Position numbers and translations under genes: made by a program. From Aegilops tauschii subsp. strangulata (Eukaryota; Streptophyta; Magnoliopsida; Poales; Poaceae), in contig NC_053039.3 of assembly GCF_002575655.3 (NCBI RefSeq), positions 378,983,633 to 379,047,632 of the forward strand: 64,000 nucleotides of DNA. The letters run 5' to 3'. Within the stretch, counting starts at the first letter, position 1. Each line of letters opens with the position of its first letter. A model generated the notes under the pieces. The model did no database searches and had not been told where the DNA came from. It worked only from the letters and a program-made list of their open reading frames with translations. Below are positions 46,201 to 57,417 of the stretch, piece after piece.

Positions 46201-46688
46201 GTGACCATAGCTGCGAATACTGACAGCTTATTTCCTGGGGTGACAGCAACGTTGCATTGTTCCAACATGCGGGCCCACCGTTTTTCTTCAGCAGAAAGTT
46301 CACGGAATGCACGAGCATTTCGTAGCATTGTTTCAATGTTGGTCAAACTCACTGGCTCCGCCACCACCACCTCCTCCTCCTCTTCCACCTGAGCATCAGG
46401 CAGATCAAGATGGTGATCTGCTGCTTCCACGTAGTCAATAACATTGACGTTCACAGCTTCACCATGATGAACCCACCTAGTATATGTGACCGACATCCCA
46501 TACAAGTGTAGATGATTTTGCACAGTTGACTGGGGTCTTGGAACTGAATTCATACAACTGCTACACGGGCAGAGCACATCTGATTTCGGACCACCGTACT
46601 CAGCTCTGATAAAGTTCATGAAGTTTTCAACCCCCTCGACATATGCAGCGGAGAATCTTCGAGCAGAAGTTATCCAAGTCCTGTCCAT
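43231..46688 (-). pseudogene. TNP2-type CACTA transposase
   Basis: Exon 1 (46688-44200) encodes an N-terminal transposase-associated region with a CPCSSC zinc motif (residues 40-45), CPKC at 236-239 and the Transposase_21/TNP2 core: ASDGFNPFG (318-325), LLIPGPKSPGKDFDLFMEPL (359-378) and HDYPALGTMSGRTTHGYNAC. A DUF4218-like segment follows. Exon 2 is about 44132-44016. Exon 3 (43934 on) carries a DUF4216-like domain (CVVGDVRYNTFARDE to FFLEDT) and an acidic tail ending at 43231. TAG codons at 44508, about 44088 and about 43910, at least two at probable Gln codons, and a frameshift near 43480 disable it. The start at 46688 agrees with the MDRTWI-type start of TNP2 proteins. It would bind the termini and cut the element out. 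Confidence 0.92.
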
Positions 46689-47230
46689 CTATTAGACATA
46701 CAAATTAGTTCTTCTACTAGATATTATAGGAAAAACATATATGCTTTTTTATGAAGTCCAGAAAAAATACCTAGGTCGATGTCTAAAGCTATGGCAAGAT
46801 ATTTGGACGAGCAGATCTAAGTAACGAAATATATGTAAAGCTAATTCAGCAAACAGATTTGAGTGCCAAATTATGGCAGGCTGTTTTAGCAGTCAATGAG
46901 GCCGAGCACACAGCCATCGAACTATCGAAGGCCATCGCAGCAACAAAGATCAAGTATAAAACGGTGTAGAGCTATTTTACCTAACAGATTGGCTACTAGA
47001 CCATGGCAATCTACGTCGGAATAAATATATTGCAGGATATTTTAGCAACTAATCGGCCTTGGCATGCCATCTCAGCTAAGCAGATTGAGTGCAGAACAGG
47101 GCAAGGAAGCTTCTTAAGCAGAGCATATTGACAGTAAACTACTTCGGCAAACAGTGAGATTAACATCATTTATCAGCTAACATTCAGCGCTACACCGACA
47201 TGAACGGGCCCTCAGTCTAGAATGCGCGTA
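46689..47230 (-). promoter_or_regulatory. 5' intron/upstream region of the TNP2 gene
   Basis: AT-rich non-coding DNA separates the ATG from a GC-rich leader-like block. The phrase (C/A)AGCTAATTCAGCAAACAGATT and variants (TTTTAGCAG, AGCAGATTGAGTGC) recur at about 46845, 46985, 47040 and 47085, a diverged short repeat. It is probably a 5' intron with the donor CCACG/GTACGC at about 47231. Confidence 0.4.
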
Positions 47231-47340
47231 CCGTGGGAGAAGCTGACCGCCGTGCGTCTCCACACGAACGTCGCCAGCGGTGGCGGCGCTGACGGCCGTG
47301 CGCCTCCACAAGAATGTAGCCAGAGGTGGCGGCGCGGCTA
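47231..47340 (-). repeat. 46-bp tandem duplication in a presumed 5'-UTR exon
   Basis: Two adjacent units of about 46 bp (47247-47292, 47293-47338) contain GCCGTGCG, CTCCACA, GCCAG and GGTGGCGGCG. The block is GC-rich and ends on the minus strand at a GT donor, so it may be the first exon of the transposase transcript. Confidence 0.5.
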
Positions 47341-47908
47341 GAGGACGGCAGTCTACGAGAGCGTACTATGGGAGCGAGAGGATCGCCGAATCGCGGCGCC
47401 GACGTATTGGCGCGGCGGGGAGGGCGTCTTTGGCGGAGCGAATGGAGTGGAGGGGGACAGGGGGGAGGGGGTTTGGGGAATATTATTGGCTAGTTGGCCG
47501 AAGGGCGGTTGAATCGGATTTGGGGGGAATTTTTGGGTCTGGGGGGGGGGGAGGATTTTCGCGCGGTGGGCGGGGGGGGGGGGGGGGGGGTTGGCGCATG
47601 GTCGGTTTCTCCAAGTGCAGTCCCACGTGTCAGTGAAGAGGCAAGCCGAAGCGCGTTCCGTTTGCGTGAGCCGTGTGCAGGACCGAACGTGTGTGGGGTG
47701 CAATGCGACCGCGACAGGAGTGCTTTTAGTGTACCGCCTTGTTTCCTTTTAAACTAGGTGCTTCGCCCCCTCAAAAAAAAATTGTTGCTTCGCGCGATCC
47801 ATCGATACTACTACTAGTAATCTGGTAATCCCGACTAAAATGGCGTGGCCGGGTCTTTTCCCGCGCGATATGCTGGGAGGTTGGCTTAGTTGGGTTTTTT
47901 TAGGACGA
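47341..47908. other. GC-rich segment with a long G run
   Basis: A run of 19 G at 47572-47590 and another of about 11 G near 47541 occur here. The region around 47610-47880 (TCCCACGTGTCAGTG and on) resembles 49.45-49.57, 55.0-55.14 and 56.44-56.52 kb, so it is part of a dispersed repeat. No gene is supported. Confidence 0.5.
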
Positions 47909-48080
47909 GTAATGCTACACCTACGTAATCCCAGTTACGTAATTAACGTAATGTGAAACGTGTGAGCTGTTGATTGTAGATTGGGGGAGCGAGGGGCCCA
48001 CCACCATGAAAATCAGGGGAGGAGAGAGAGAGGCAATTTACGTTAACCCTTTTGTAGGTTGCCGTAGATGTAGAAAGATG
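47909..48080. mobile_element. MITE-like repeat, copy 1
   Basis: It starts AGTAATGCTACACCTACGTAA and ends with the rough inverse near TGCCGTAGATGTAG. A related copy lies at 56224-56400; both contain GGCCCACC..CATGAAAATCAGGGG-like centres. It is non-coding and its superfamily is not determined. Confidence 0.45.
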
Positions 48081-48188
48081 TGAAATGCATGAATGTGTAG
48101 TGGACGTATTATTGGAGTGCCTAAGATAATTTGTGTATGTATAGACCCTATGTGTTTATTTTACTTCGCATGTTAGATTTGTCTCGGT

Positions 48189-48397
48189 TCAATAAAAAGT
48201 AGAGTTGGTGATGATGGTGTGCCTGTCATCCTGCAATATAGGCCGTCCGATCTATATCTAATGGATAGGAAGGAAACTATGACAATTTACCCGCACTCCT
48301 CTCCACATTTGCAAATAAGGCTTTCCCTCGTTCATCCTTTTCTCCCACAAGATCTTGATCTTCCGTGCAACGCACGGGCATCTTGCTAGTACTCCTA
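48189..48397 (-). repeat. Dispersed repeat, inverted copy
   Basis: On the minus strand it starts TACTAGCAAGATGCCCGTG and runs through GCAAATAAGG-type and ATATAGATCGGACGGCC motifs to CACCAACTCTACTTTTTAT. It matches 57795-58060 in inverted orientation. The family is common in Triticeae but I cannot place it. Confidence 0.6.
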
Positions 48398-49371
48398 CAA
48401 TATGTATGTTATTGTGAAAGTTCATATACACCGGCCATGATTAATGCAAACACGGCATATTTTCATTACATTTTGAACTTTTATAGGACAGAAAAATAAA
48501 AGAAACCCAACCCTAAACCTATTCTACGGCGGCGACCGACGTCCTCCATCTGCGATCTCTATGTACGGGGGCGGGGTTCAAGACCCGTGAAGTGAAGGTG
48601 CGGTCTCCGGCGAGGAAGAGTAGAGCACGGGATACGGACCGGCCAGTTGGCACACCATGCCCTGCTGCCTCCCATGCCCTACTCATCCTCAGAGGAGTCC
48701 CCGACCTCGGCGGTGCCGGACGTTGGACGGCGGCAAGTAGGATGTGTGGCTGACGGTGCTCCCGTCGTCGGCCGCCAGCGTGGCCACCGCTTGTGCGGTC
48801 GCGTCCGCGTCCGGCTATGCCGCTATTGCGTCGCGAGAGGCGACTTGAGCGAGGGCGGCGACCTCGAGCTTAATCCCCGAAGACAAGCTCTCCCGCAGAG
48901 CGTTCGCACTTGCGGTCATGGCGGATGTGGTGCCAGGTAGGAGGACGATGCGCTATGGTGTGGAGGTTAGCTGGGCGTTGCCGCTTTAAGTAGCGCATTA
49001 CGGTGAGGCCAAGCGTCCGGGTGCGTCATTAAGTCGCCGGAGTTGGTTCCTCGGGCACCGAGCCTCTTAACGACGACACACGAACGGACATTATATCATT
49101 GGAAACTCCTTTCACATACGAATTTGACCGTATGCTTTGTGTAAGTTGCATGTCATATATTATTACTCTAACATTTGTGTAAGTTGCATGTCATATATTA
49201 TTACTCTAACATTTGGTCAAAGTAGTATAGTGGAAGTGGATCCTCTGACGTAGGTATCCCTGCCTTACCTTCCCTTTCGGTCACTTACTGGCGGACCCCA
49301 TGCTTGCTAGGCCTCGCATGTCAGTTACTCAATGGGTTCAACCACGTCAGGGGATTCTCATCCGTAGTATA
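48398..49371. other. Spacer with a perfect 38-bp duplication
   Basis: No gene is supported; the plus-strand frame at 48647-48940 has no domain and atypical composition. A perfect tandem duplication with period 38 bp (GTAAGTTGCATGTCATATAT at 49141 and 49179) is the only clear structure. Confidence 0.5.
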
Positions 49372-49411
49372 CTCCCTCTGTTTTTATTTACTCTGGATAA
49401 AACGGAGGGAG
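49372..49411. mobile_element. Stowaway MITE remnant
   Basis: CTCCCTCTGTTTTTATTTACTC joins directly to GGATAAAACGGAGGGAG: both termini of a Stowaway with the centre deleted. TA precedes it but does not follow it. Confidence 0.7.
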
Positions 49412-49748
49412 TGGTGGTATAATAAATGACGCGGGCGGGGCAGGGGAGGGACGTGGGTTTGCTCTCAACTGCGGTCCCACAAGCGAGCGAAAACGCAAGA
49501 CGAAGCGTGTTCCATTCGGTGAGCGACGTGGAGGGTCCAGCGTGCTGGGCTGCAACGCGAACGCGACAAGAGCGATGTACAGTCAAAACCTATTGACTGG
49601 TCATCACCGGAACCACTATTCACACCAGAACCTTCGCTGCTCGGCCTACGCCAGCCACTGCCCTAAAACCACACCAAATCTCCAGCCCATTCCCCCACCT
49701 TTCGATCCCCTAGCCCACATCAAGCGTCCCCTAGTTCGCCGGAAAGCC

Positions 49749-52700
49749 ATGGTGCGCCGCAAGATCACTTACTACAAGATGCTGACGCCGGAGCGCCGCG
49801 CAGAAATCGCGGCGGCGGTCGGCGCCACAGACCTCCGTTCCCAAGCTTGCTTTGCGGCGGGCCAATCCCCGAGTTCTCTGGAGCCAAGCTATGAGGAGGA
49901 GGAAGCCGATCCAATGTTCATGGCGGAGGTCGCGGCGCAGAAGGCCCCCGATGGGTATGAGACGATGGACGTCGACTTTGTGCCGGCGTCCGAGTCCCCC
50001 ATGGTGCAGGCGAACCAGCGGTTCAACATGGCGATACTAAAGGAGGACCGGGAGGCAGAGGCTCAACTCGACGCGGAGCGCGCGCATGCCGCTGCCATCG
50101 ACGCTCTCCTGCAGGCGGAACCGGATGTCGTGGATGTGAACCGGGCGGCGGAGGCTCAACTTGTAACACCCAAAAAATTTAACCATATTTTGTTTATTAA
50201 AATTTTGCCAGGAAATTAAATTTTTATTTTCTGGATTTATCTTTTGATTTCAGAACCTCTCTTTTCTTTGATATTGTGAAGTTTTTACCCCAAGTGAAAA
50301 CCTTCCAAAAATATTATTGGACTTGTATACCCTCTCAAGAAAACATTTCTTTTATCAGTAGGTTTATTTGCATAATTGTTTTTCCTGAGCTTTATTCTTC
50401 TAAAAATGATTTTTCATAAGTTATGGAGCCTCTTTTGCACTTTAACCCTTTCAAATACTTCTTTAAAATTTCAACCAAGAATTGGGGATGTCATGTGATG
50501 TTTCCACATCACTTTTATGCAAAAATATCTTTTGGTCATTGGAGATTTTGAGCTCTACACCAAATTTTCAAATCTGGTCCAGTTGGTAATTTTGCACTAC
50601 AACCTATTTAAATATTTCTTTAAAAATTCTTCCAAGTGTTTGCAGATGTCAGTAGATGCATATATTCAACTTTATGCAAAAAACCCATGAGTGTTCTTTG
50701 AAAGATTTGAGCAAATCATCCTCTTTTGCTCTCTGGTCCAGTTTGGCATTTACTACTGCAACTCTATTTTTGTTTGCTCTGTTGCCCATGATTCTTTTTC
50801 CTGCTTATAGTCCACCCAGCAAAACCCTTAAGTCCAGGAGAGTGGGCCCATTGGAGTAATTTTGGTCCATGCAAAGATAGCCTTTAGTTTCTGTCCAGCT
50901 TTGGTTTTCTCAAAAACTTGCACTAACAAGTTTTTGTTTTTAACAAACTAACCTTGCCACCCTCTTTATCATCCAAAGAGACTAGGACCTGGAGTTTTTG
51001 GCCACCCCAAGAATTGCCTAGATGCCCATAGCATTCTGTCGAACACCTTGAGTGCATGAACATATTTGGCATAGTTTCATATTTGCATTGTGATCTTGAT
51101 CCCCTGACCAAACCAACATGTCCACTAAGTCCCTAGATTACTCTAACCTAGACCTGTTAAACCCCAGCTCCACCCAAGCCTCCTGGCATGCCTTGGCATT
51201 TTGCCGAACGCCTGGCGTGCGTGCTCTGGGCGCGCCCAGAGCGCACGTTTTGCACGCGCGCGTGCAACCGAGCCGCCGCGTTCGCTCACTCCGCCCCCCT
51301 GGCCTTTGCTCGCTCGCAGAGCCACGCCCGTCCTCATCCACTCGCCAGAACCATCCAAGTTCCCCCCTGGCACCCTACAGCGCCGCCATCAGGTCGGCCA
51401 TCGCAGCGAGCGGGCGGCCGAAGCAGCCTCTGCCATGGACGGCGCCGCCCAAGCCACACGCGCGCGCTAGCTGCCCCTGGAACAGCTCGAGCTCATCCGC
51501 AAGCTCGTCTGCAAGCGGTCGTCGCCGCCACATCGCCCTGCAACAACAGAACGGCGGTTCGCCGTCGAGATTATCCGCGGCTGCCGCGGAACCGACCTTG
51601 GCCGCCTATAAAAGTACCCCCGAGCTCCTCCGAACCCCCAGGCCACCTCAGGCCATCACTCTAGAGCCACCACCGCCAACCATCGACGGGATAAGGCCTT
51701 CTCCCTCGTCTCCGGCCAATTCGGCCGCCGCCACCCTCCGGCCCCGTTCGTCGCAAGCAGAGCCCCCCCCGGTCCATCCAGTGCCACCACCCTCTTCCCC
51801 TCGACCGTGCGGAGCCGCCCAGCCCCTCAGCCTCGACGGGGAGCCACCGTAGCCCAGGCCCCCAAATCCTCCTGAAGCCACCTCCGCCGCGGAGCTCGCC
51901 GCCGGCGACTCCCTTCGCCCCCGCCAGCCGTTCGACCACCGGGAGGATTGCCCTGGACCAGCGGATCCATCCCCGCCCTCGGAACCCCGCGGGAAGCCGC
52001 CGTTCGTCGATGGCGATCGCCGGAGCCCCGCCTCCGCTCGGGCAGAGGAGAAAGGAGGCGGGCGACTAGTCAAACCTGACCAGTGGGCCCAAGGGACCGA
52101 CTGTCAGTGACCCAGAGCTAGTCCACGCTGGCATAAGTGAAGGCGTAAAGCACAGAGTACGCTTCCCCCCCCCCCCCCGAACCGTTTTTTTCTGTTTCTT
52201 TTATTTATCTATTAAAAACAGATTTTGACTAAACTTTGACTGGCTATAACTTTTTAAATATAAGTCCAATTGACTTGATTCTTTTTCTGTTGTTTCTCAA
52301 ATTCTGTCTAGTTCATTTTCATATTTATTTGTAAATTTTCCAAACAACTTTTTTGTACTGTTTTGAAACTATGTGTTAATTTGAATTTTCTCAAAATAGG
52401 ATTTTTGAAGAAGGGAGCAACTTTCGAAAAAATGCACCCCACTTGCATACTCTTGAAGGCAAGCATTCTGAACCTTGGCATAATATTATGTGTGTTTTTT
52501 GATACGGTTACAACACCACCTTAACACGAAGTATTCGTTATTTTATGTGATGATATGATCATACTCATGAGTGCATAATGAATGTTCCTTGCTGTTGGAA
52601 TTTGATATGCTTGTGATAGTAATCACCCTCGTATGCCTTTCATGCCTACCGGAAGGAATTCGGGAAAGTCTCTATCTTGGGTAGACACGAGCTTGTCTCC

Positions 52701-54729
52701 AGTCTTCGTCGGGACGGTTGTGTCCGGTACGGCATAGTGAGGTATGATGAGTGGTGATTTTGTCTGTTGGTTCAAACATATTTGTTATGCTAACCATGCA
52801 GGGAATACTTAAACCTCCTGAGTCGACCGTAGATCGAGTCTTGTTCCAGTAACCCCCATACTTGTTTCGTACTACCACTTGTCCCTGCCACAGGTAGGGT
52901 ACGGTTCAGTAAGTTGTCAACCGCTTCCTAGCACACACCGTACAGAGAGGCCATGGTGGAAGATACCGGAGGCCCCCGGTAGGCATGCCACCTGGTCCGG
53001 GGGCATGGGTGCTTTCGGTTGGAGCCGAAGGGGTAGCTCCCCTAGTTTGCGCGCGGTATAATTTTTGTGATCCCATGCTAATCGAGGTTGTAGCCTCCTC
53101 ACTTTGAGTTTCGCTTAACGGGTGTCATGGGTGATTCCAGACACCGGTAAGTTAGGCTGGTGTGTGCGGTTAGGTGTGTTTTCAATTAAAAGACCGTAGA
53201 CGGAATTAGTCCCGATGGACTAAAGAAATCCGTTACTCGTGGGTAAAGAGTACACCCTCTGCAGAGATTATATCTATTCGAATAGCCGTGTCCATGGTTA
53301 AGGACTACAATCTGGGATGGGTCAAGTGTCGGTCTTAGTGTCGGTCTTCGGAGGAAAAACTGCTAAACCAGAACATTGATTATGACCTGTGACATATGAG
53401 GATTATGATTATTATTATTGTGGACTAACCATTTACATTATTTGAATTATTGAGTATCCCTGGGACGGTTCTACCTCCTGGATACTCACTGCGATTATTC
53501 TCTTATAAGCCCTTTATGTGGTGTCGCTCAGACGCCCGACTGTGGCATGCTTGTTATTTAAATTACTTATAAGCCATTTATGTGGTGTCGCTCAGACGCC
53601 CGACTGTGGCATGCTTGTTATTTAAATTACTTATAAGCCCTTTATGCGGTGTCGCTCAGACGCCCGACTGTGGCATGCTTGTTATTTAAATTACTTATAG
53701 GCCCTTTATGCGGTGTCGCTCAGACACCCGACTGAGGCATGCTTTACATTATTATCCTTTCGAGGCGTCGCTTCAGACACCCGATCGGTGCATTCTATTT
53801 CTGCTCCCTTATTACATATTCATACGAACAACCTGCTTGCGTGCATCATGGATTTTTATTTCGTGGCTGACGTTGTGATCATAGAATATTTCAGAGCATG
53901 ATCATCATTTGTTATATTATACCTGTGTTCATAATGTTTGCGAGTACATTCAAAGTACTCACTGGCTTGTCCCTGGCTATTGTCTTGGCCAGATTTCTTG
54001 CGTGGAGAGGAGCGTTGCGACGACAGCTCCGGAACCTACGCAATGATGATAGCAGCCTCGCGAAGATAGGAGTTATCCTGGTCAGCTGTTCCTGTGGGAA
54101 ATGGAGTCCCATGGCCACTGATGAACCACAAACCGCTTTCGCCATCAACCACTAGAAACCATTTGTTGTACTCATAGGCCAGAATGGTCTTGTACCACAT
54201 ATTTTGTATTTTGCTAGGAATTTCTGTATCAAGTTGGTGCCTCATCAGCTAACAGTAATCCTGGGGCTGGTGAGCACAAGGACCATTTTTGGGAAATTGA
54301 TACCCCGAAAATCCGGTGCTGACACAACTTGAGGCGGAGCGCGCGGATGCCGCTGCCAGCGAGGCCCTCCTGCAGGCGGAACCGAACGTCCTAGCCTTGA
54401 ACCGGGCGGCAGAGGCTCGACTCGACGCAAAGCGCGCGGATGCCGCTCTCATCGACGCCCTCCTGCAGGCGGAAACGGACGTCCTGGACTTGAACCGGGC
54501 GGCGGAGGCTCGACTCGACGCGGAGCACGCGGATGCTGCTGCCATCGAGGCCCTCCTGCAGGACTTGAACCGGGCTGTGCTCTCGTCCGTGCAGAGCGCC
54601 CGCACGCTCCGCTTGAACGAGTAGCTGGAGGCCGAGGACAACCACGGTGCGGAGACACACGTCGGCAGCGACGGCTGGTTCGCGCCGGCAGCCAAAGACG
54701 ACGAGGCTGTCTCTTTCCGCGAGCAGTGA
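49749..54729 (+). CDS. 31-residue repeat protein gene, split by a solo LTR
   Basis: The start ATG at 49749 has a good context (GCCATGG). Codons run to 50161; after removal of the inserted element and one CAACT copy, coding continues from 54330 in the same frame to the TAG at 54622 (about 235 codons). A further 34 open codons reach a TGA at 54727, so that TAG may replace CAG. The N-terminus (MLTPERRAEIAAAVGATDL) is not recognised; an acidic middle follows. Three full and one partial 31-residue repeats have the pattern RAAEAQLDAERADAAA.. and DALLQAEPDVLDLN. They are Ala/Leu/Glu-rich and probably helical or coiled-coil. No family is recognised. The gene as it stands is broken by the 4.2-kb insertion. 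Confidence 0.5.
52166..52181 (+). repeat. Poly-C run
   Basis: About 15 consecutive C in the solo LTR. Confidence 0.7.
53503..53760. repeat. 64-bp tandem array in the solo LTR
   Basis: Four units start TTATAAGCCCTTTATG or a variant at 53503, 53567, 53631 and 53695 (period 64). The GTGTCGCTCAGACGCCCGAC core is nearly unchanged, and the last unit is diverged. Confidence 0.9.
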
Positions 54730-56223
54730 TAGTTTTTCTTTATGTTGTTGTTTTTATGGATCTTTTGTTGTGTAAAAACATATATTTGTTATGCAAGTCA
54801 CCTGACTTGGGTCAGTCTACCATTTCAGGCGGTTGGATGAATATCCTACGTCTCCTAACCCTTCTTTCCTTCTTCCTCACCTCTTCTTCTTCCCCAACAG
54901 ACCACCGCACGGGCCGTACGGATACTCCCCAACATGTGGTTGGATAAACATACTCTATGAACAAAAATTATGTGTCAGCGATAGGATGGCCGAGTTTGGT
55001 TTGTTCACATGCGACAGCACGTGTCAGTGAGGGTGCGTTCCCTTGGTTGGGTTTGCGGCGTGCAGGAGCGACTGTGTGAGGGTGCGGTGCGACCGCGGCG
55101 TGCAGGAGCGACCGTGTGAGGGTGCGGTGCGACCGCGACGGCCGTGCGCAAGTGTACCTCCTTCTCATTTTGAAAACTTTAGGCAAGCTTGGCAAAAATG
55201 TGTGGCAAAGTTTGGCAATGCAAGGCCTAGACCCAAACAGGATAAGTACGTACGTACTAGGAGTACTAGTTTTAAAAAAGAAAGGCGGGGTTTTCCTTCG
55301 CGGGATTTAATCGATACAAATCCTTGTTTCACGTGTCAATTAATGCGTATTTTTTTCTCCAAATACCAAAGAGCTAACCATCTCACTCCTCATCGCTTGA
55401 TTAATGCAGCGCCATGCAAACCAACCTTCTCACTTCCGCATGAATGCAGGGGATATTAATCTCCTTGGTTGCTAACCCCATCAATTTTGCCTCAATTAGT
55501 GTTAGTGGCCCTTTGCAAATTGTAATTTTGATATACTGGCCTTGTGTACAAAAAAATGGAGGTAGTAACTATATTTGACTTCCTTCCCCATTGCGGTGAT
55601 GTCGACGATATCTTTTTTTTGGTGGTTTGGCGAAGTGCGTTCGACGGAGAACACCATTGAGGGAGACCACGGTAAGTCGTTCACAAGTGCCGCCTGCAAG
55701 CCGAGACAACCGCCTTATTTGCATCCAGGAAGTCCTTTACTAGTACTACTAGGAGTGCTAGTGCGGTCAGATGGTTTCTCGAAGAAGACGATGGAGAAGT
55801 GGAGTCAGCGAAGACTGAAATGATGGTTGCTTCGACCGTGCTTTTGTGATTTGACGCCTCACTGCTTTGTGATTTGTGATAGAAGGGACAGGGGAGTAGA
55901 ATTTGTGCTCTATACTGTACTACATGCGTCCAAGCATCGGAGAAAGAGGAGAGACGTTGCATTTTTCTATTCCTTCAATCAATCAGAGAGCTTCGGTTCC
56001 ATCTTTTTGGCTTTGGCAACACCGTCCACAATGGTTCCCACGATGCCAAAAGCTATTTTCACATTTGGCTACACATTGTGGATGCCCTTAACCGTACCAC
56101 TTGGTTTTGCTCCTGTGTGCTATCTATACAAATCTCAATTATATTGATCTAAAAAATTATAGAATCAAGATTAGTAAAAAGGAGGTGATTTTGCCGCGCG
56201 GATGGTGGGGGAGGTTTCTTATT
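54730..56223. other. Spacer with a 40-bp duplication
   Basis: No gene is supported. A 40-bp unit starting GGCGTGCAGGAGCGAC is repeated at 55057 and 55097 with one difference. The neighbourhood resembles 47.6 and 49.5 kb. The frames at 55575-56147 lack a recognisable domain. Confidence 0.45.
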
Positions 56224-56400
56224 TGAGCAATGCTACATCCACGTAATGGTTTACGTAAAGTTACGAACTGATGTGATGTGGGACTATTTGATTGGATTAA
56301 AGGAGAGGATTAGGCCCACCCCACCTGAAAATCAGGGGGGCATATATAGATTAGATGGAAAGTATACGTAGCAGCTACGTAGCCCTTTGTGAGTCTAGGA
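56224..56400. mobile_element. MITE-like repeat, copy 2
   Basis: It starts GAGCAATGCTACATCCACGTA; the right part contains TACGTAGCAGCTACGTAG. It is related to 47909-48080. The ends are not sharply defined. Confidence 0.4.
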
Positions 56401-57129
56401 TTAGGCTTCTTATTTTCGGAGGACGTTGTCCTGGCGGTTTTCTAACATGCAGTCCCACGTGTCAGTGCTTTACCAAGCCGATCCGCGTCCCACATGAGGC
56501 AGAACAACGGCAGAAGCAACACGTGGTTAAGTTGAAGAAGATGAGGGAGAAGCGGATTCAGCAACGAGTGAAATGATGGTTGCTTCGTCCCTCCAACTTA
56601 ACTGCGGGAAAGGTGCATCTTTGTGATTTGACGCCTCATTGCTCATTACTACGCCGGCGCCATGACTGGGGTGCTTCACCCCGGCTGCTCTGCACTGTAT
56701 TCCGGTATGGCACGTGGACCCGGTAGCTTGATGTCCCACATGTCGGCGAAAGGGACTAGAAGATTTATGAAAGCGAGCGCTCCACTCTTACGACGGAGGA
56801 GTAGACGACACGACGGCCCAGTGAACTGTCACTTGTACTGTATAGTACTATAGTTTTGCTGTTTCGCACGATCCATCGATACAAACCCGATTAAACAGGA
56901 AAGGGCGGGATTTTTCCCGCGCGGTAGATGATACTGGCCATACATTTGAAAGGCAATTTTAATGTACAAACTGAATAATTATAAGTAACAATATGATATC
57001 TAGTAAAACTAAAAACACATATGATTTATTGTGTTAGAGTGTAGTAGTAGTGCTGTATTGCATAGTTGTTAGATGTAACATGCGAGAACCTGTAGAGATG
57101 TAGTTTTGGAGGGCCTACAGAGAGAAAAG
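56401..57129. other. Spacer, dispersed repeat fragments
   Basis: It contains GCAGTCCCACGTGTCAGTG, as at 47.62 kb, and ATGATGGTTGCTTCG(T/A)CC with GTGATTTGACGCCTCA, also present at 55820-55870, so a fragment is duplicated about 750 bp apart. No gene is supported. Confidence 0.45.
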
Positions 57130-57417
57130 CGTAATACGGTCACCGAACTTCAGAATAAGCTGATTACGGTCACTATATACGTTTTGCGGTGATTATACGA
57201 TCACTTGCTCACAGTTCAGCATCGGATTGCACTCTGTTGACCGGCCAAATAGTCTGCGTGGCGCCATGTTGACTAGTTAAATTGACCACGTTCCTTGTGG
57301 GTCCCACCTGTCAGTTCGCATAGGCAAAAGGTCAGATAAACACAAATTTACGCACGCGCGACAAGGCTCCAACCCGTGCACGGGAATCACCTGGTTGTGT
57401 ATGTGTCTGTCAGGGCC

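Larger units (their letters stand above)
37624..47340 (-). mobile_element. CACTA element B, autonomous type, decayed
   Basis: It begins CACTACAAAAAAAAAGACAC, preceded by TCA, and carries subterminal arrays (37.6-41.7 kb), a GRF zinc-finger gene (plus strand) and a TNP2 transposase gene (minus strand). The transposase reads towards 37624, so that is the element's 3' end. No matching GTAGTG terminus was found to the right, so the given right limit is only the end of the presumed transposase leader exon. The terminal 400 bp match CACTA A inverted, showing they are one family. Premature stops in the transposase mean this copy is not self-sufficient. Confidence 0.85.
50162..54324 (+). mobile_element. 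Solo LTR, Tekay/Del chromovirus type
   Basis: The 4163-bp element begins TGTAACACCCAAAAAATTT and ends GGTGCTGACA. It has CAACT on both sides (50157-50161, 54325-54329) and no gag or pol. TGTAACACC starts and 3-4.5-kb LTRs are typical of Tekay/Del chromoviruses. A TATAAAAG at 51607-51614 fits the U3/R boundary. The long frame at 51118-51852 is GC-rich LTR sequence, not a gene. It was inserted in the repeat-protein gene. Confidence 0.8.

Noticed and set aside
48647..48940. 97-codon plus-strand ORF
   Set aside because: No domain; single short GC-rich frame in repeat-rich spacer.
51118..51852. 244-codon plus-strand ORF, Pro/Ser/Ala-rich
   Set aside because: Falls inside the solo LTR across its TATA box; GC-rich LTR sequence, opposing frames equally open.
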